IMG/VR virus record: IMGVR_UViG_3300030061_001309
Span: 23,224-43,346 of that record
Length of the DNA: 20,123 nucleotides
Strand: one strand, 5' to 3'
From: a virus
Shown here: positions 7,736 to 15,127 of the stretch, piece after piece
How positions within the stretch are numbered: position 1 is the first letter of the stretch
Layout of the letters: each line of letters starts with the position of its first letter
Notes under the pieces: model-generated
Databases searched by the model: none
Seen by the model: only the letters and a program-made list of their open reading frames with translations
Told to the model about the DNA's origin: nothing
Made by a program: the position numbers and the translations under genes

Positions 7736-8839
7736 TTATTGTTCCTCCTCTATTGCTCCTGTCTTGTCCCAGTACCTACACTTGCCCAAACACATCCCTT
7801 TCTTGTAAAGCATGGAACATGTTTGCGGGTATTCGGTACCTACGATTGTGCCCACTTGATAACGAGTAGTGCTCTCATCAAAGTCGGCCCATTGAAGGGA
7901 GCGAATGTAATTTACAATCGTTTCGGTATGTTCTGTAATGTCTTGTTGCGAAATCCTATCAACTGAGATAAAGTTTCTCAGGCGTTTAGATAGATACTTG
8001 ACGAGTTGTACTCTTGCGTCGTGACTGGGGTTACTACCCACTCTACACGCTGCTGAGTTGAGGCAAGGTAAGATTATCACGCCGTCCATAGACACAGTAG
8101 GTAGGTCAATTGGCGCTGCGCTTTTGTTGAAAATCTGTGACCTGTCACTGACCTTCTTTACCTCTAATTCCAGCCCAGTCGAGCCGTAGGGAATCATACC
8201 GTACTTAGGCCCTAGTGCCTTCTCCGTTATGTGGTCAAGTCCCCTTTCTAAATCAGTAGAACTGATTGGTATTGACCACAATCCCCTTTTAGCATTGTAA
8301 GAATTAGGAATACGAATCATGCCGCTTGTATCGAAAGGTACTGCCGGGTCTGAGCAAAACAAATCTAAATCTCTAATCCACTCATTGACTATCTGCATAC
8401 CCGCATCTTTGATTGCCGATAAGTGATTACCACTGCTAGGCATGTAGGGCTTATCTAACATTACCCATACATGGAAACCTCCACCGCTGTACCACATACT
8501 GTGAGCAACGCCAGTTTCTACTAAGTAGTAATGTAACTTTAGTGTCTGCTCTAATGGCACTTGAAGGTCTACATCAGGTCTGTTTCTTTCTCTGAAGTTC
8601 TTTGGGTCGAAGTCCATGACGAAGTGCCTGACTATAGGGGTGAACAGGTCTACCCTCTTGTTGTAAGGCTGCTGTGTAGCCCTGTAGCCATAGACAGTCA
8701 TGAAGGCGTTAGATACACCGTTCTTGCCAGCCCAGTAACGCTCCAAGTCTTCGTTATTCCTAACCAGTTTCCTGAAACCTTTACCTTTGTCTGTGCTTAG
8801 TTCCATCACCTCTCTTGGGAAATCAAAGGTGATTTTCAT
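7736..8839 (-). CDS. Archaeo-eukaryotic primase, PriS-PriL(C-terminal) fusion
   Basis: I place the start at ATG 8839 (367 residues) rather than an upstream ATG at 8881, because CCGAGGAG sits at the right distance and the upstream gene ends 5 nt before. The N-terminal catalytic domain shows AEP motifs: VMDFDP (Asp76, Asp78), SGGGFHVW (His123) and RIPNSYNAK (Arg176, Ser180, Lys184). The C-terminal third resembles the iron-sulphur domain of the large primase subunit: LPCLNSAAC, PSHDARVQLVKYL, DFDESTTRYQVGTIVG, then TCSMLYKKGMCLGKC, giving four likely cluster ligands (Cys259, 341, 350, 354). It would synthesise primers for PolB as a single polypeptide. Fused PriS-PriL primases are known on some archaeal mobile elements. 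Confidence 0.88.
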   Translation of the reverse strand: MKITFDFPREVMELSTDKGKGFRKLVRNNEDLERYWAGKNGVSNAFMTVYGYRATQQPYNKRVDLFTPIVRHFVMDFDPKNFRERNRPDVDLQVPLEQTLKLHYYLVETGVAHSMWYSGGGFHVWVMLDKPYMPSSGNHLSAIKDAGMQIVNEWIRDLDLFCSDPAVPFDTSGMIRIPNSYNAKRGLWSIPISSTDLERGLDHITEKALGPKYGMIPYGSTGLELEVKKVSDRSQIFNKSAAPIDLPTVSMDGVIILPCLNSAACRVGSNPSHDARVQLVKYLSKRLRNFISVDRISQQDITEHTETIVNYIRSLQWADFDESTTRYQVGTIVGTEYPQTCSMLYKKGMCLGKCRYWDKTGAIEEEQ

Positions 8840-8844
8840 GCTAT

Positions 8845-9105
8845 TCACTCCTCGGCACTGTTTGCTATTTCTGTTAAGCATTTTAGCATTCTGTTAGAAT
8901 CTTGAAGTAATGTTAAGTTCATTGTCAAGTACATAGGTCCTTTGGGACCGTCGTCAAACTCGTCAAACTCATAAAGTGTTTTTTGGATTGCTATAGAATA
9001 GTCCTTATCCTTACCCAACTGGGAAAAGTTAACTTCTACACTGCGGTCCAATATCCTACTCATCATCAGTTCTATCATTTTACTCGTCGTCTGCTTATCT
9101 GTCAT
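8845..9105 (-). CDS. Small acidic protein, unknown
   Basis: An 86-residue protein with no motif I recognise. The N-terminal part is helical (SKMIELMMSRILD), the middle is acidic (YEFDEFDDGPKGP) and the C-terminus is helical (MLKCLTEIANSAEE). ATG 9105 overlaps the stop of the Cas4-like gene (ATGA) and has GAGGAGGAG 6 nt upstream, so the ORF is very likely translated. The position between nuclease and primase suggests an accessory replication or recombination role, but that is guilt by association only. Confidence 0.65.
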   Translation of the reverse strand: MTDKQTTSKMIELMMSRILDRSVEVNFSQLGKDKDYSIAIQKTLYEFDEFDDGPKGPMYLTMNLTLLQDSNRMLKCLTEIANSAEE

Positions 9106-10097
9106 GCGTTCTCCTCCTCGTATGATTGTCTGTATTCTTCAGGGTTATCGCTTCCCTCCCATGAAGGGCATATGCTCTTGAAAGAGCACCATGCACATTT
9201 ACCAGCACTTGGCTTGGTAGGGAAATCTTCTGTCAGGTACGCCGTTAATAACGCATCTTTCATCCTTCTAATCTTGCGCTTGTAGGTACTATCTGTTCTA
9301 CCTGTACAGGCCTCGTAAAATATCTTATCAATTGCTCTCTGCTCATACCCATACTTGTTGAGGGTATCTAAATCTGCAAGTGAGCCGGACGGGTACACCC
9401 ATCCCCAGTGAGTTACATCTTGGTACTCGTGATTCGCCATCTTGAGTAAATCCTTGTAGTAAGCCATTTCTGTTCTCATGGATTGTAGTTTGAACTTTGA
9501 GTCTTGCCAGTCACCTTCCTTGTTTTTGGTCTGTACCCACTTACCTGTCTTTAATTCCATAATGGCTACGCCACCACCCCCGTCAGTGAACCCCCTGTCA
9601 ATGCTACCAGCGTAGTGTACAGGTATAGTAATCTCTTCACCGTTGAAGTCTATCTTTTCTTCAACAAAGGCGTGTACTTCCAATTCATTGATGATAGGTA
9701 AATAGTTGTCAGGTCCCTCTGCCAGCAGCCTCTGTAAATCCCAGTTGAGCCTGTTGTCGATTATAGGCTGCTCGCCCAAAGTGTACTCCTTTTCTTCTAG
9801 TACACTTATAGCCAATTGCAAAGCCTCTTCCTTCTTGTCTCTCTGCATGAGAGTATAGAGTTCTTTCACATGAGGCATGATGTTGTTGTAGTATTCTTCT
9901 ACCGCATCGTGTACATTTGTACCCTTTATCATTGCATCTGTCGATGGCTCAGGAAGCCTGTGTATACGCTTGTATTCGTACTGCTTTGGACAGAAGTCAA
10001 AGTCAGATGTCAGGCTCGTCTTTGTCATCCGTAGGTATGGCTTGTCGCCCATGATGTACGATGACTTAGCATATGCACTCCAATCTCTATCGCTCAT
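9102..10097 (-). CDS. Cas4/RecB-like PD-(D/E)XK exonuclease with Fe-S cysteines
   Basis: A 331-residue nuclease. Nuclease motifs: GTNVHDAVEEYY (His63), AGSIDRGF (Asp167), IMELKTGKW (Glu181, Lys183) and a downstream QSMRTEMAYY with Gln205, as in RecB-family motifs. A Cys near the N-terminus (DFCPKQYEY, Cys36) and three near the C-terminus (CAWCSFKSIC, 301, 304, 310) match the Cas4/AddB/Dna2 pattern of four cysteines holding a [4Fe-4S] cluster. Known relatives resect DNA ends from ssDNA termini. No CRISPR array or other cas gene is near, so a replication/recombination role is far more likely than adaptation. ATG 10097 overlaps the upstream stop (ATGA) with GGGGAGA before it. Confidence 0.88.
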   Translation of the reverse strand: MSDRDWSAYAKSSYIMGDKPYLRMTKTSLTSDFDFCPKQYEYKRIHRLPEPSTDAMIKGTNVHDAVEEYYNNIMPHVKELYTLMQRDKKEEALQLAISVLEEKEYTLGEQPIIDNRLNWDLQRLLAEGPDNYLPIINELEVHAFVEEKIDFNGEEITIPVHYAGSIDRGFTDGGGGVAIMELKTGKWVQTKNKEGDWQDSKFKLQSMRTEMAYYKDLLKMANHEYQDVTHWGWVYPSGSLADLDTLNKYGYEQRAIDKIFYEACTGRTDSTYKRKIRRMKDALLTAYLTEDFPTKPSAGKCAWCSFKSICPSWEGSDNPEEYRQSYEEENA

Positions 10098-10675
10098 TCG
10101 CTATCTCCCCTGTGCTGAAAGCATTTGAAATTGTCAGACTCTTTTGCATATGATTGACACCTTGTTCCAATTTTAGTTATACCTGTACAACGGTCTTTAT
10201 CTCTTATTTTTTTCACCGTATACTCATTCCTGTATTGATACACTCCGGTTATTTTGGTTATACCTTTACTCTCTTTGACCATGTAATTGTGTTTTTCTGA
10301 TTCAAACATTTCCATAGCATCTTTGATAGAAACACAATGTGTTTCTACTAAGTAACCAATCAGTACATGTAAATTGACATAATTAGTAAACTCTGCTCCG
10401 GCTTGTTCGTTGAGGCCATTCAATAAATGTACAAATGCTTCTCTGACAGGCGGAGTAGGCTTTGCACAGCGACTCTTCGTTTCGGTTTCTAATACACTTA
10501 TGTCATTTAGCAACCGCTGAGTATAGACCGCTGCGTCCATCAATTCTTCCTGAAGATGGGTCAGCCAACTGACTAAATCAAGGTCCTCTCTTTCCATAGT
10601 CACGCCATACTTCTTCTTGCCCACATCTGAGCGGGCTTTTATTTTCTCACATACTTCATCTTCTATTCTGCTCAT
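10094..10675 (-). CDS. MazG-like protein with C-terminal zinc-binding motif
   Basis: I choose ATG 10675 (193 residues), with GGTGA 7-8 nt upstream; in-frame GTG 10684 and TTG 10687 also exist and overlap the PolB stop. The N-terminal half has KKKYGVTMEREDLD and THLQEELMDAAVYTQ, the helical pattern of phage MazG-like nucleotide pyrophosphohydrolases, where EELxDA residues contribute to Mg-nucleotide binding. The middle is unassigned. The C-terminal 30 residues have CTGITKIGTRC followed by CFQH, a small CxTKxGxRC...CxxH zinc-binding motif found at the ends of some viral proteins. A role in trimming nucleotide pools during replication is plausible. The domain pairing is uncommon in my experience. 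Confidence 0.6.
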   Translation of the reverse strand: MSRIEDEVCEKIKARSDVGKKKYGVTMEREDLDLVSWLTHLQEELMDAAVYTQRLLNDISVLETETKSRCAKPTPPVREAFVHLLNGLNEQAGAEFTNYVNLHVLIGYLVETHCVSIKDAMEMFESEKHNYMVKESKGITKITGVYQYRNEYTVKKIRDKDRCTGITKIGTRCQSYAKESDNFKCFQHRGDSE

Positions 10676-10680
10676 ATCAT

Positions 10681-13044
10681 TCACCAATATCTCTTAGGTC
10701 GTGCTTCGCCTGTAGCGAAGTCTAAGTTCCAGTTCATGGCACCAAAGATGCCCTTCATTTTTGACTTGACCAACTTGTCAACCATTTTATCATAATCCAA
10801 ATCGAAACCATCTAGGTCACTCTCCTCTTCATAAGCCACCACTTGCGTAGGTGGTAAATTGTCAGGCGCTCTGCTGACATATACCCAGTTAACGCTGTCA
10901 CCCTCACCTAACTTCTTGCCATTTGACAAGTGTTGGTTAAAGTAACGAGCCGCCTTTACAGCGCCCCCTGCAGTTTGGGAATAGTCATTGATTGATTTCT
11001 GTAATCGAGTGGTGGTGGCTATGTCTTTGATGTCCACCTCGCCACGCTTGATGCGCTTGGAGAGCGGCCTTGTTATCTGCACAGCCTCGTCCTCGTCCGC
11101 ACCACTACAGATAGCGGTCAGTACATCGTTCTCCAAGTTCTTAGAGATAGGAGACAAGGTGCTGATTTTACCCCACCTTGCACTCTTGACCTTGCCCTCA
11201 TCTTCAGGAGGCCACGAGCATATACCGTAGTAGAGATTCTTACCGCCTACAATCCAGTAGGGCATGTAAGCCTCAAACTCTACAATCAAGTGGCTCGCTT
11301 CGTGCTCACGCTGCACAGTCTCTGTAAGGTGTTTAGCGAGAGCGGGCGCTTCATCGAAGGGTACCTTGACGAATGCTGAATCAGTGTGACCGTACAGAGC
11401 CTCATAGCCTTGTGCTTGTGACTCCTCCATTAGGAACTTGATTGCCTCTCTGCCACATGCCGTGATAGCGCTGGCTATATCAAAGTCGGACCAGCCCCAG
11501 TAAGCACTGGCGGTCATACCGTACAGTGACGCCATGACACGCTTAACAGCCAACTGCATAGTATTCCATCCGTTTCTCTCATTTTCGGTGGAGGCTTCAC
11601 GCATTTTCTTCTTGTACATGTCACGAAGAGCAAACATCTCATTGACAATAGTGGGCAACAGCGCATCAGGGTTTTGAACCCAGCAAGTTCCATCAGGCAG
11701 TTGCCTGACACCTTCGTGGTCAGCCATGTGGCTAGGTACTTGTGTCTCCCACGATAGGCAATGGCTTAGAATAATAGAAGGGTAGAGACCCTTGTAATCT
11801 ACAGTAGCCACTCCTTCATACCTACCTACCTTAGGTGGGGGTATGAATGCTCCCTCGTACTCTTGCTTTTCTTGAGTACTCTTACTCGGAGCCTTCCAGT
11901 CGGTTCTACGACTGAGTAGTCCACGAGCGAACCTTGTCACATTATGACAAGAGGAAAATGATACACCACATAGTTTCTGTAGTGATAGGAAAAAGTTCAG
12001 GACATGGTTGTCCTCATCTATTCTTTTGAGTATTAGCGTGTCTTGCATACAATAGTCTACATAATCATCGAAGCGCTGAGTCCAGCCAGTAAACACATCC
12101 ATGTCGAACTTACCACCTAACTTGGAGGCTTTGGCAATTGTATCTAGTTTGAGGTTCTTCAATTGAGGCTTTCCACTGTCCTTCCATACACGCTCAAACC
12201 CACTACCGCTTCTGATAGGTGAAGCAGTATCGAAGCAAAGGCGACCAATGATAGGTTGCGCCACATAGTCGTAATGCTTCTTCTTGCCCTCTCCTTTGCC
12301 CGGCCTAAGCATTCTACTTAGTGGGCTTAGTCTCCTAAACTCAGGCAGTCGCCTGACAAGGTGGGGAAGGTCAGCCCACATTATCGCATGGGCCACGAAT
12401 ATGTCAGGATTGCATTCATCCATGTAATTCAAGAAGGCGTGATGCATGTCCTCTTCTGAGCCATACAGGTGCCTTTCGTAGTTGTAGGACACGGTATTAC
12501 CATCGTCCTCATACTCGACTGTCTTTTCTTCAATGAAGCAATCCATTTCATGTAAGTCAGTAGGGTTATCCTTCTGCCAACAGAAGGCCACATGCCTGTT
12601 GTTATGACTGTCTATGACTGCCATGACTGTAGTTTGGTCTGTCTTAGGGTCCCACTCTAAATCAAAGTGCCATACACGGGGCTTCCAGTCAGGCATCTCT
12701 TTGATTTCATCTATGAGGTACCTGTCAGTTAGGCTCATGTCTGCTTCCCAAGTAGTTCTGAACTCTCTTGCCATGTCACGAATGTCACTAGTGCGGTAAG
12801 CATAGACTTTGACTAACTCCTCTTCTGTACGAAGGGCGTTGGCTGTGTCTGTTCTGTCTACTTCAGAGCCGGGGTACCTGTCAAGAATGTGATTGACTAT
12901 TCTCTCAGGCGTAGCCGCCCTAATCCAAAAATAAGGTCTGAAGTCTGATACAGTTTCCTCAATCAGGTTACCTTCTGCATCACGCCATCTCTTGTAGATA
13001 TGGTCGGGCCCCTCAGGGTCAGGTCGGAAGGTGTCGATTATCAT
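10681..13044 (-). CDS. polB: Family B DNA polymerase
   Basis: I place the start at ATG 13044 (787 residues): GGGAGGAAG lies 8 nt upstream, while an earlier ATG at 13062 has no ribosome binding site and overlaps the upstream gene. Exonuclease motifs: HFDLEW (Asp128, Glu130), VAHAIMWAD (His219 where Asn is usual, Asp225) and YCMQD (Tyr331, Asp335). Polymerase motifs: A DYKGLYPSI (416-424), B KRVMASLYG (501-509, Ala at the usual Asn) and C YGHTDS (551-556, His instead of the first Asp). It would be the replicative polymerase, working with the clamp and clamp loader of the same operon. The sequence is otherwise full and open, so the substitutions look like lineage features rather than decay. No obvious PIP box ends the protein. 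Confidence 0.96.
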   Translation of the reverse strand: MIIDTFRPDPEGPDHIYKRWRDAEGNLIEETVSDFRPYFWIRAATPERIVNHILDRYPGSEVDRTDTANALRTEEELVKVYAYRTSDIRDMAREFRTTWEADMSLTDRYLIDEIKEMPDWKPRVWHFDLEWDPKTDQTTVMAVIDSHNNRHVAFCWQKDNPTDLHEMDCFIEEKTVEYEDDGNTVSYNYERHLYGSEEDMHHAFLNYMDECNPDIFVAHAIMWADLPHLVRRLPEFRRLSPLSRMLRPGKGEGKKKHYDYVAQPIIGRLCFDTASPIRSGSGFERVWKDSGKPQLKNLKLDTIAKASKLGGKFDMDVFTGWTQRFDDYVDYCMQDTLILKRIDEDNHVLNFFLSLQKLCGVSFSSCHNVTRFARGLLSRRTDWKAPSKSTQEKQEYEGAFIPPPKVGRYEGVATVDYKGLYPSIILSHCLSWETQVPSHMADHEGVRQLPDGTCWVQNPDALLPTIVNEMFALRDMYKKKMREASTENERNGWNTMQLAVKRVMASLYGMTASAYWGWSDFDIASAITACGREAIKFLMEESQAQGYEALYGHTDSAFVKVPFDEAPALAKHLTETVQREHEASHLIVEFEAYMPYWIVGGKNLYYGICSWPPEDEGKVKSARWGKISTLSPISKNLENDVLTAICSGADEDEAVQITRPLSKRIKRGEVDIKDIATTTRLQKSINDYSQTAGGAVKAARYFNQHLSNGKKLGEGDSVNWVYVSRAPDNLPPTQVVAYEEESDLDGFDLDYDKMVDKLVKSKMKGIFGAMNWNLDFATGEARPKRYW

Positions 13045-13046
13045 AT

Positions 13047-13229
13047 CTATTCTTCCTCCCATGTTTCCATACTGTTTCCATGTATCTGTACATAGGTTAC
13101 CTCGGCATTACAGGATGAACAAGTTAGCGTTGCCACTATCCCATCCCCCTCGTACCCATAATCACTAGGGTCAAAGTCTGCACCCCAAATGAGTTTACCA
13201 CCGCATAGCCAGCATACATCTCTAGTCAC
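13047..13229 (-). CDS. Tiny zinc-ribbon protein
   Basis: A 60-residue protein with CWLCGG near the N-terminus and CSSC about 31 residues later, followed by a beta-like tail and acidic end (METWEEE). The open frame begins at TTG 13235, but GTG 13229 is better placed: GAGGAGG lies 7 nt before it and it follows the clamp stop by 2 nt. It sits between the sliding clamp and PolB genes, so it is expressed with the replisome. No family is recognised. Its TAG stop lies inside the PolB leader, 2 nt before ATG 13044. Confidence 0.65.
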   Translation of the reverse strand: MTRDVCWLCGGKLIWGADFDPSDYGYEGDGIVATLTCSSCNAEVTYVQIHGNSMETWEEE

Positions 13230-13231
13230 AT

Positions 13232-13993
13232 TCAATCCTCCTCGTACTCTTGGTCAATGACTATCATCAAGAAATTGGTAGCCGGTTGCTCAAACACCAT
13301 GACGGTTTCATCCCCTGTGTATAGGTTCAATTCACCATTAGGTAAGTTGGACAGTAACTCAGGTAGCCACCTATCAAATGCAGAGCGGGCAGATATTTCA
13401 GGCGAGTCTATACCAACCAAAGTTGCCCTAATGAACATCTTACCAGTTGAAGACTTGCCTCCTCTGATAACCAACTCCTTGCCCTGCACATCAAACTCAG
13501 TCTTACAGGAGTACTTGTCCCCCAATACCTTCTTGAAGCCAGTAGCAGGTCTCAGCGATTCTGCTGTAACCCTTGCGTGGTAGTTCAGGTCTAGTCTCGA
13601 CCAAGTCTGCCACATGTTGTCTCTGCTCGCTTTGATTATTTTCTCAATAAGCCCTACCTTTTCTTGCGACTGTATGTAAGAAGAAGTGGGTAACTGCAGA
13701 CTTGATGTACCACATCTAACATGAAGAGTCGCTGTCTTACCGGATTGATTCACTGACAGGTCTGATGTCTTAGTATTAGCAAGGAACGCTTTCAACTTAG
13801 GTATGTCTGTAATGTAAACATTACCTGTCTGACTAGTACCGCAGTCCATTTTTCTACTGATGTAATGGGTCTCTTGACCCACTGCCGCAGATATGCCTTG
13901 AGATGAAACCTTCACAACTATGTCGCTAAGGTCTCTTCCAAAACTCGATAAGAAGTTCAGGAAGTTTTCTCTACTGATTGTAAACTCTGTCAT
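13232..13993 (-). CDS. Sliding clamp-like protein (PCNA/gp45-type)
   Basis: A 253-residue protein of the right length for a PCNA- or gp45-type clamp subunit, with the expected alternation of beta strands and few helices. The C-terminal stretch GELNLYTGDETVMVFEQP followed by NFLMIVI resembles the last strands of PCNA-type clamps, and FDVQGKELVIRGG looks like an interdomain strand pair. The usual archaeal PCNA signature loop is not obvious, so it is divergent. Its position between an RFC-like loader plus RecA-like gene and PolB strongly supports the assignment. ATG 13993 has TAGGAGATGATAAT upstream, and that ribosome binding site overlaps the TAG ending the +1 frame described for the preceding gene. 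Confidence 0.72.
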   Translation of the reverse strand: MTEFTISRENFLNFLSSFGRDLSDIVVKVSSQGISAAVGQETHYISRKMDCGTSQTGNVYITDIPKLKAFLANTKTSDLSVNQSGKTATLHVRCGTSSLQLPTSSYIQSQEKVGLIEKIIKASRDNMWQTWSRLDLNYHARVTAESLRPATGFKKVLGDKYSCKTEFDVQGKELVIRGGKSSTGKMFIRATLVGIDSPEISARSAFDRWLPELLSNLPNGELNLYTGDETVMVFEQPATNFLMIVIDQEYEED

Positions 13994-14004
13994 ATTATCA
14001 TCTC

Positions 14005-14122
14005 CTATACAAAGGTGGGAAGGGTACGACTCATCTCGTGGTGAGCCAGTATGTAACCAATAGCACCTTTCGGTGTAGGTGAGTACCCTATTACCTTACC
14101 AAGAACCCGTGTTTTGTATTCA
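14005..14122 (-). CDS. +1-frame C-terminal extension of the RecA-fold ATPase
   Basis: Directly after the TGA of the ATPase gene, the +1 frame is open for 38 codons to TAG at 14007-14005. It begins EYKTRVLGKVIGY and continues SPTPKGAIGY, with ordinary protein-like composition. It has no ATG, GTG or TTG near its beginning; the only in-frame ATG would give nine residues. It fills nearly all of the spacer before the clamp gene. The simplest readings are a programmed +1 frameshift giving a 372-residue product, or a one-base indel (natural or from assembly) in a gene that is normally continuous. Confidence 0.55.
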
Positions 14123-14131
14123 AAGCACCCC
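14120..14131 (-). promoter_or_regulatory. Candidate programmed +1 frameshift site
   Basis: Read on the - strand the sequence is GGGG TG CTT TGA followed by A. CTT TGA is the slip sequence of bacterial prfB (release factor 2), where tRNA-Leu moves from CUU to UUU over a slowly read UGA. In prfB an SD-like AGGGGG lies 3 nt before CUU. Here GGGGTG can pair with the 16S 3' end (one G-U pair) and lies 0-2 nt before CTT, slightly closer. Motif identity is seen directly; function is inferred. Confidence 0.5.
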
Positions 14132-15124
14132 GTCTCTCAACTCAGGTAAGCCATACCATTCGGCTGGCTCTCCCTTCTTGGTCACGAAATAAAGTCTTTC
14201 TTGACCCATTAGGTTGGAGTTTGTTTTCTGCTTGAAGAACTCTGCTGAATAGCGTGTCTCTCCAGTAGTCGAACCGTCATTGTTACGAACAACCTTGGAC
14301 TTGCACCAAATGATTTGGAACAGGTCTTTAGTAGCACTACCGTGCCATGCGAACTTCCATCCATCGAAACCAACCTTACCTTCTCTGTCCTCTTTGAGGT
14401 GAGTTTCCCAGTATACATCGACACCGAGTCTGTTGAGTTTCTGACACATTGCTGTAAGTTGCTTGAATCGAGTTGCTCTGATATTCCAGTTCCATCCAAT
14501 CTCAGCATTGAGTTTGGTGTGGCTCGCTTCGATAGCATCGGTAGCATCCATGTCTAAGTCGTATATCTTCATACAGTCGATACACATACCGTCGAACTGG
14601 TCTACTCCGGTTACTAGGAATGTCTTGAGGTGTGGGCCTTCAAAGCCCTCTTCGTATTGCTTCTCTGCATACTCAACTGCATACTTGCAGATGTTCATAG
14701 TCCGCTGATAACTCGCCAAGTAGTTGTAAGCAGTAGTGTCTTGCTCTTGCATGACCCAAGGTGAAAATACCCTAATGTTAGGACTAGAGTTCCAGTGGGC
14801 TCGCTTACAAGCAAGTGCACCGTTATCGAAGTCCGTTGCAATCATCAGACCATCGGGGTACTTGTGCATGTGAGAGTCAATCACAATACCGGACTTACCA
14901 GTACCTTCGTGACCAACTACTCCGCACATTACCGCACTTGGTATGATGTCAGGTGCAACTGACTGCGCTTCCATCTCTGCCGCTATGTCAGGGAAACTGC
15001 TCATAAAATCGCTAGACGATATTACAATCTTGTCTCCCTCTTCTTCTACTACAGGTGGCTTCGCTTCTTCAGCCACCTTGATACTTGCTTCGTTTCCTGT
15101 TGCTAATGCTTCCCAGCCGCTCAT
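14120..15124 (-). CDS. RecA-fold ATPase (Sak4/AAA_24-like recombination protein)
   Basis: A 334-residue zero-frame product. Walker A is GHEGTGKS (71-78), Walker B is TFLVTGVDQFD (168-178), and a later strand DVYWETHLKED could hold the sensor residue. The order and spacing match phage AAA_24/Sak4-type RecA-fold ATPases, which assist single-strand annealing and recombination; a RadA-like role is possible, but no N-terminal HhH domain is present. The first 60 residues are acidic and probably flexible. ATG 15124 follows the previous stop by 3 nt, with AGAGGAGGA upstream. The gene ends at TGA in a prfB-like CTT TGA context, and the +1 frame continues for 38 codons, so the full-length product may be 372 residues. 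Confidence 0.8.
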   Translation of the reverse strand: MSGWEALATGNEASIKVAEEAKPPVVEEEGDKIVISSSDFMSSFPDIAAEMEAQSVAPDIIPSAVMCGVVGHEGTGKSGIVIDSHMHKYPDGLMIATDFDNGALACKRAHWNSSPNIRVFSPWVMQEQDTTAYNYLASYQRTMNICKYAVEYAEKQYEEGFEGPHLKTFLVTGVDQFDGMCIDCMKIYDLDMDATDAIEASHTKLNAEIGWNWNIRATRFKQLTAMCQKLNRLGVDVYWETHLKEDREGKVGFDGWKFAWHGSATKDLFQIIWCKSKVVRNNDGSTTGETRYSAEFFKQKTNSNLMGQERLYFVTKKGEPAEWYGLPELRDGVL

Positions 15125-15127
15125 TTT

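Noticed and set aside
7484-7966. A 160-codon + strand open frame
   Set aside because: It is antisense to the winged-helix and primase genes; the Phe/Val/Leu/Cys-rich translation reflects the opposite strand, not a membrane protein.
8840-8881. Upstream ATG of the primase
   Set aside because: It would overlap the upstream gene by 37 nt; CCGAGGAG fits ATG 8839, and the extra residues look unlike a primase N-terminus.
9102-10097. Evidence for a CRISPR-Cas system
   Set aside because: A Cas4-like nuclease alone is not enough; no repeat-spacer array or other cas gene is visible in the window.
13045-13062. Upstream ATG of PolB
   Set aside because: It precedes the strong GGGAGGAAG motif, which is correctly spaced for ATG 13044, and it overlaps the zinc-ribbon gene.
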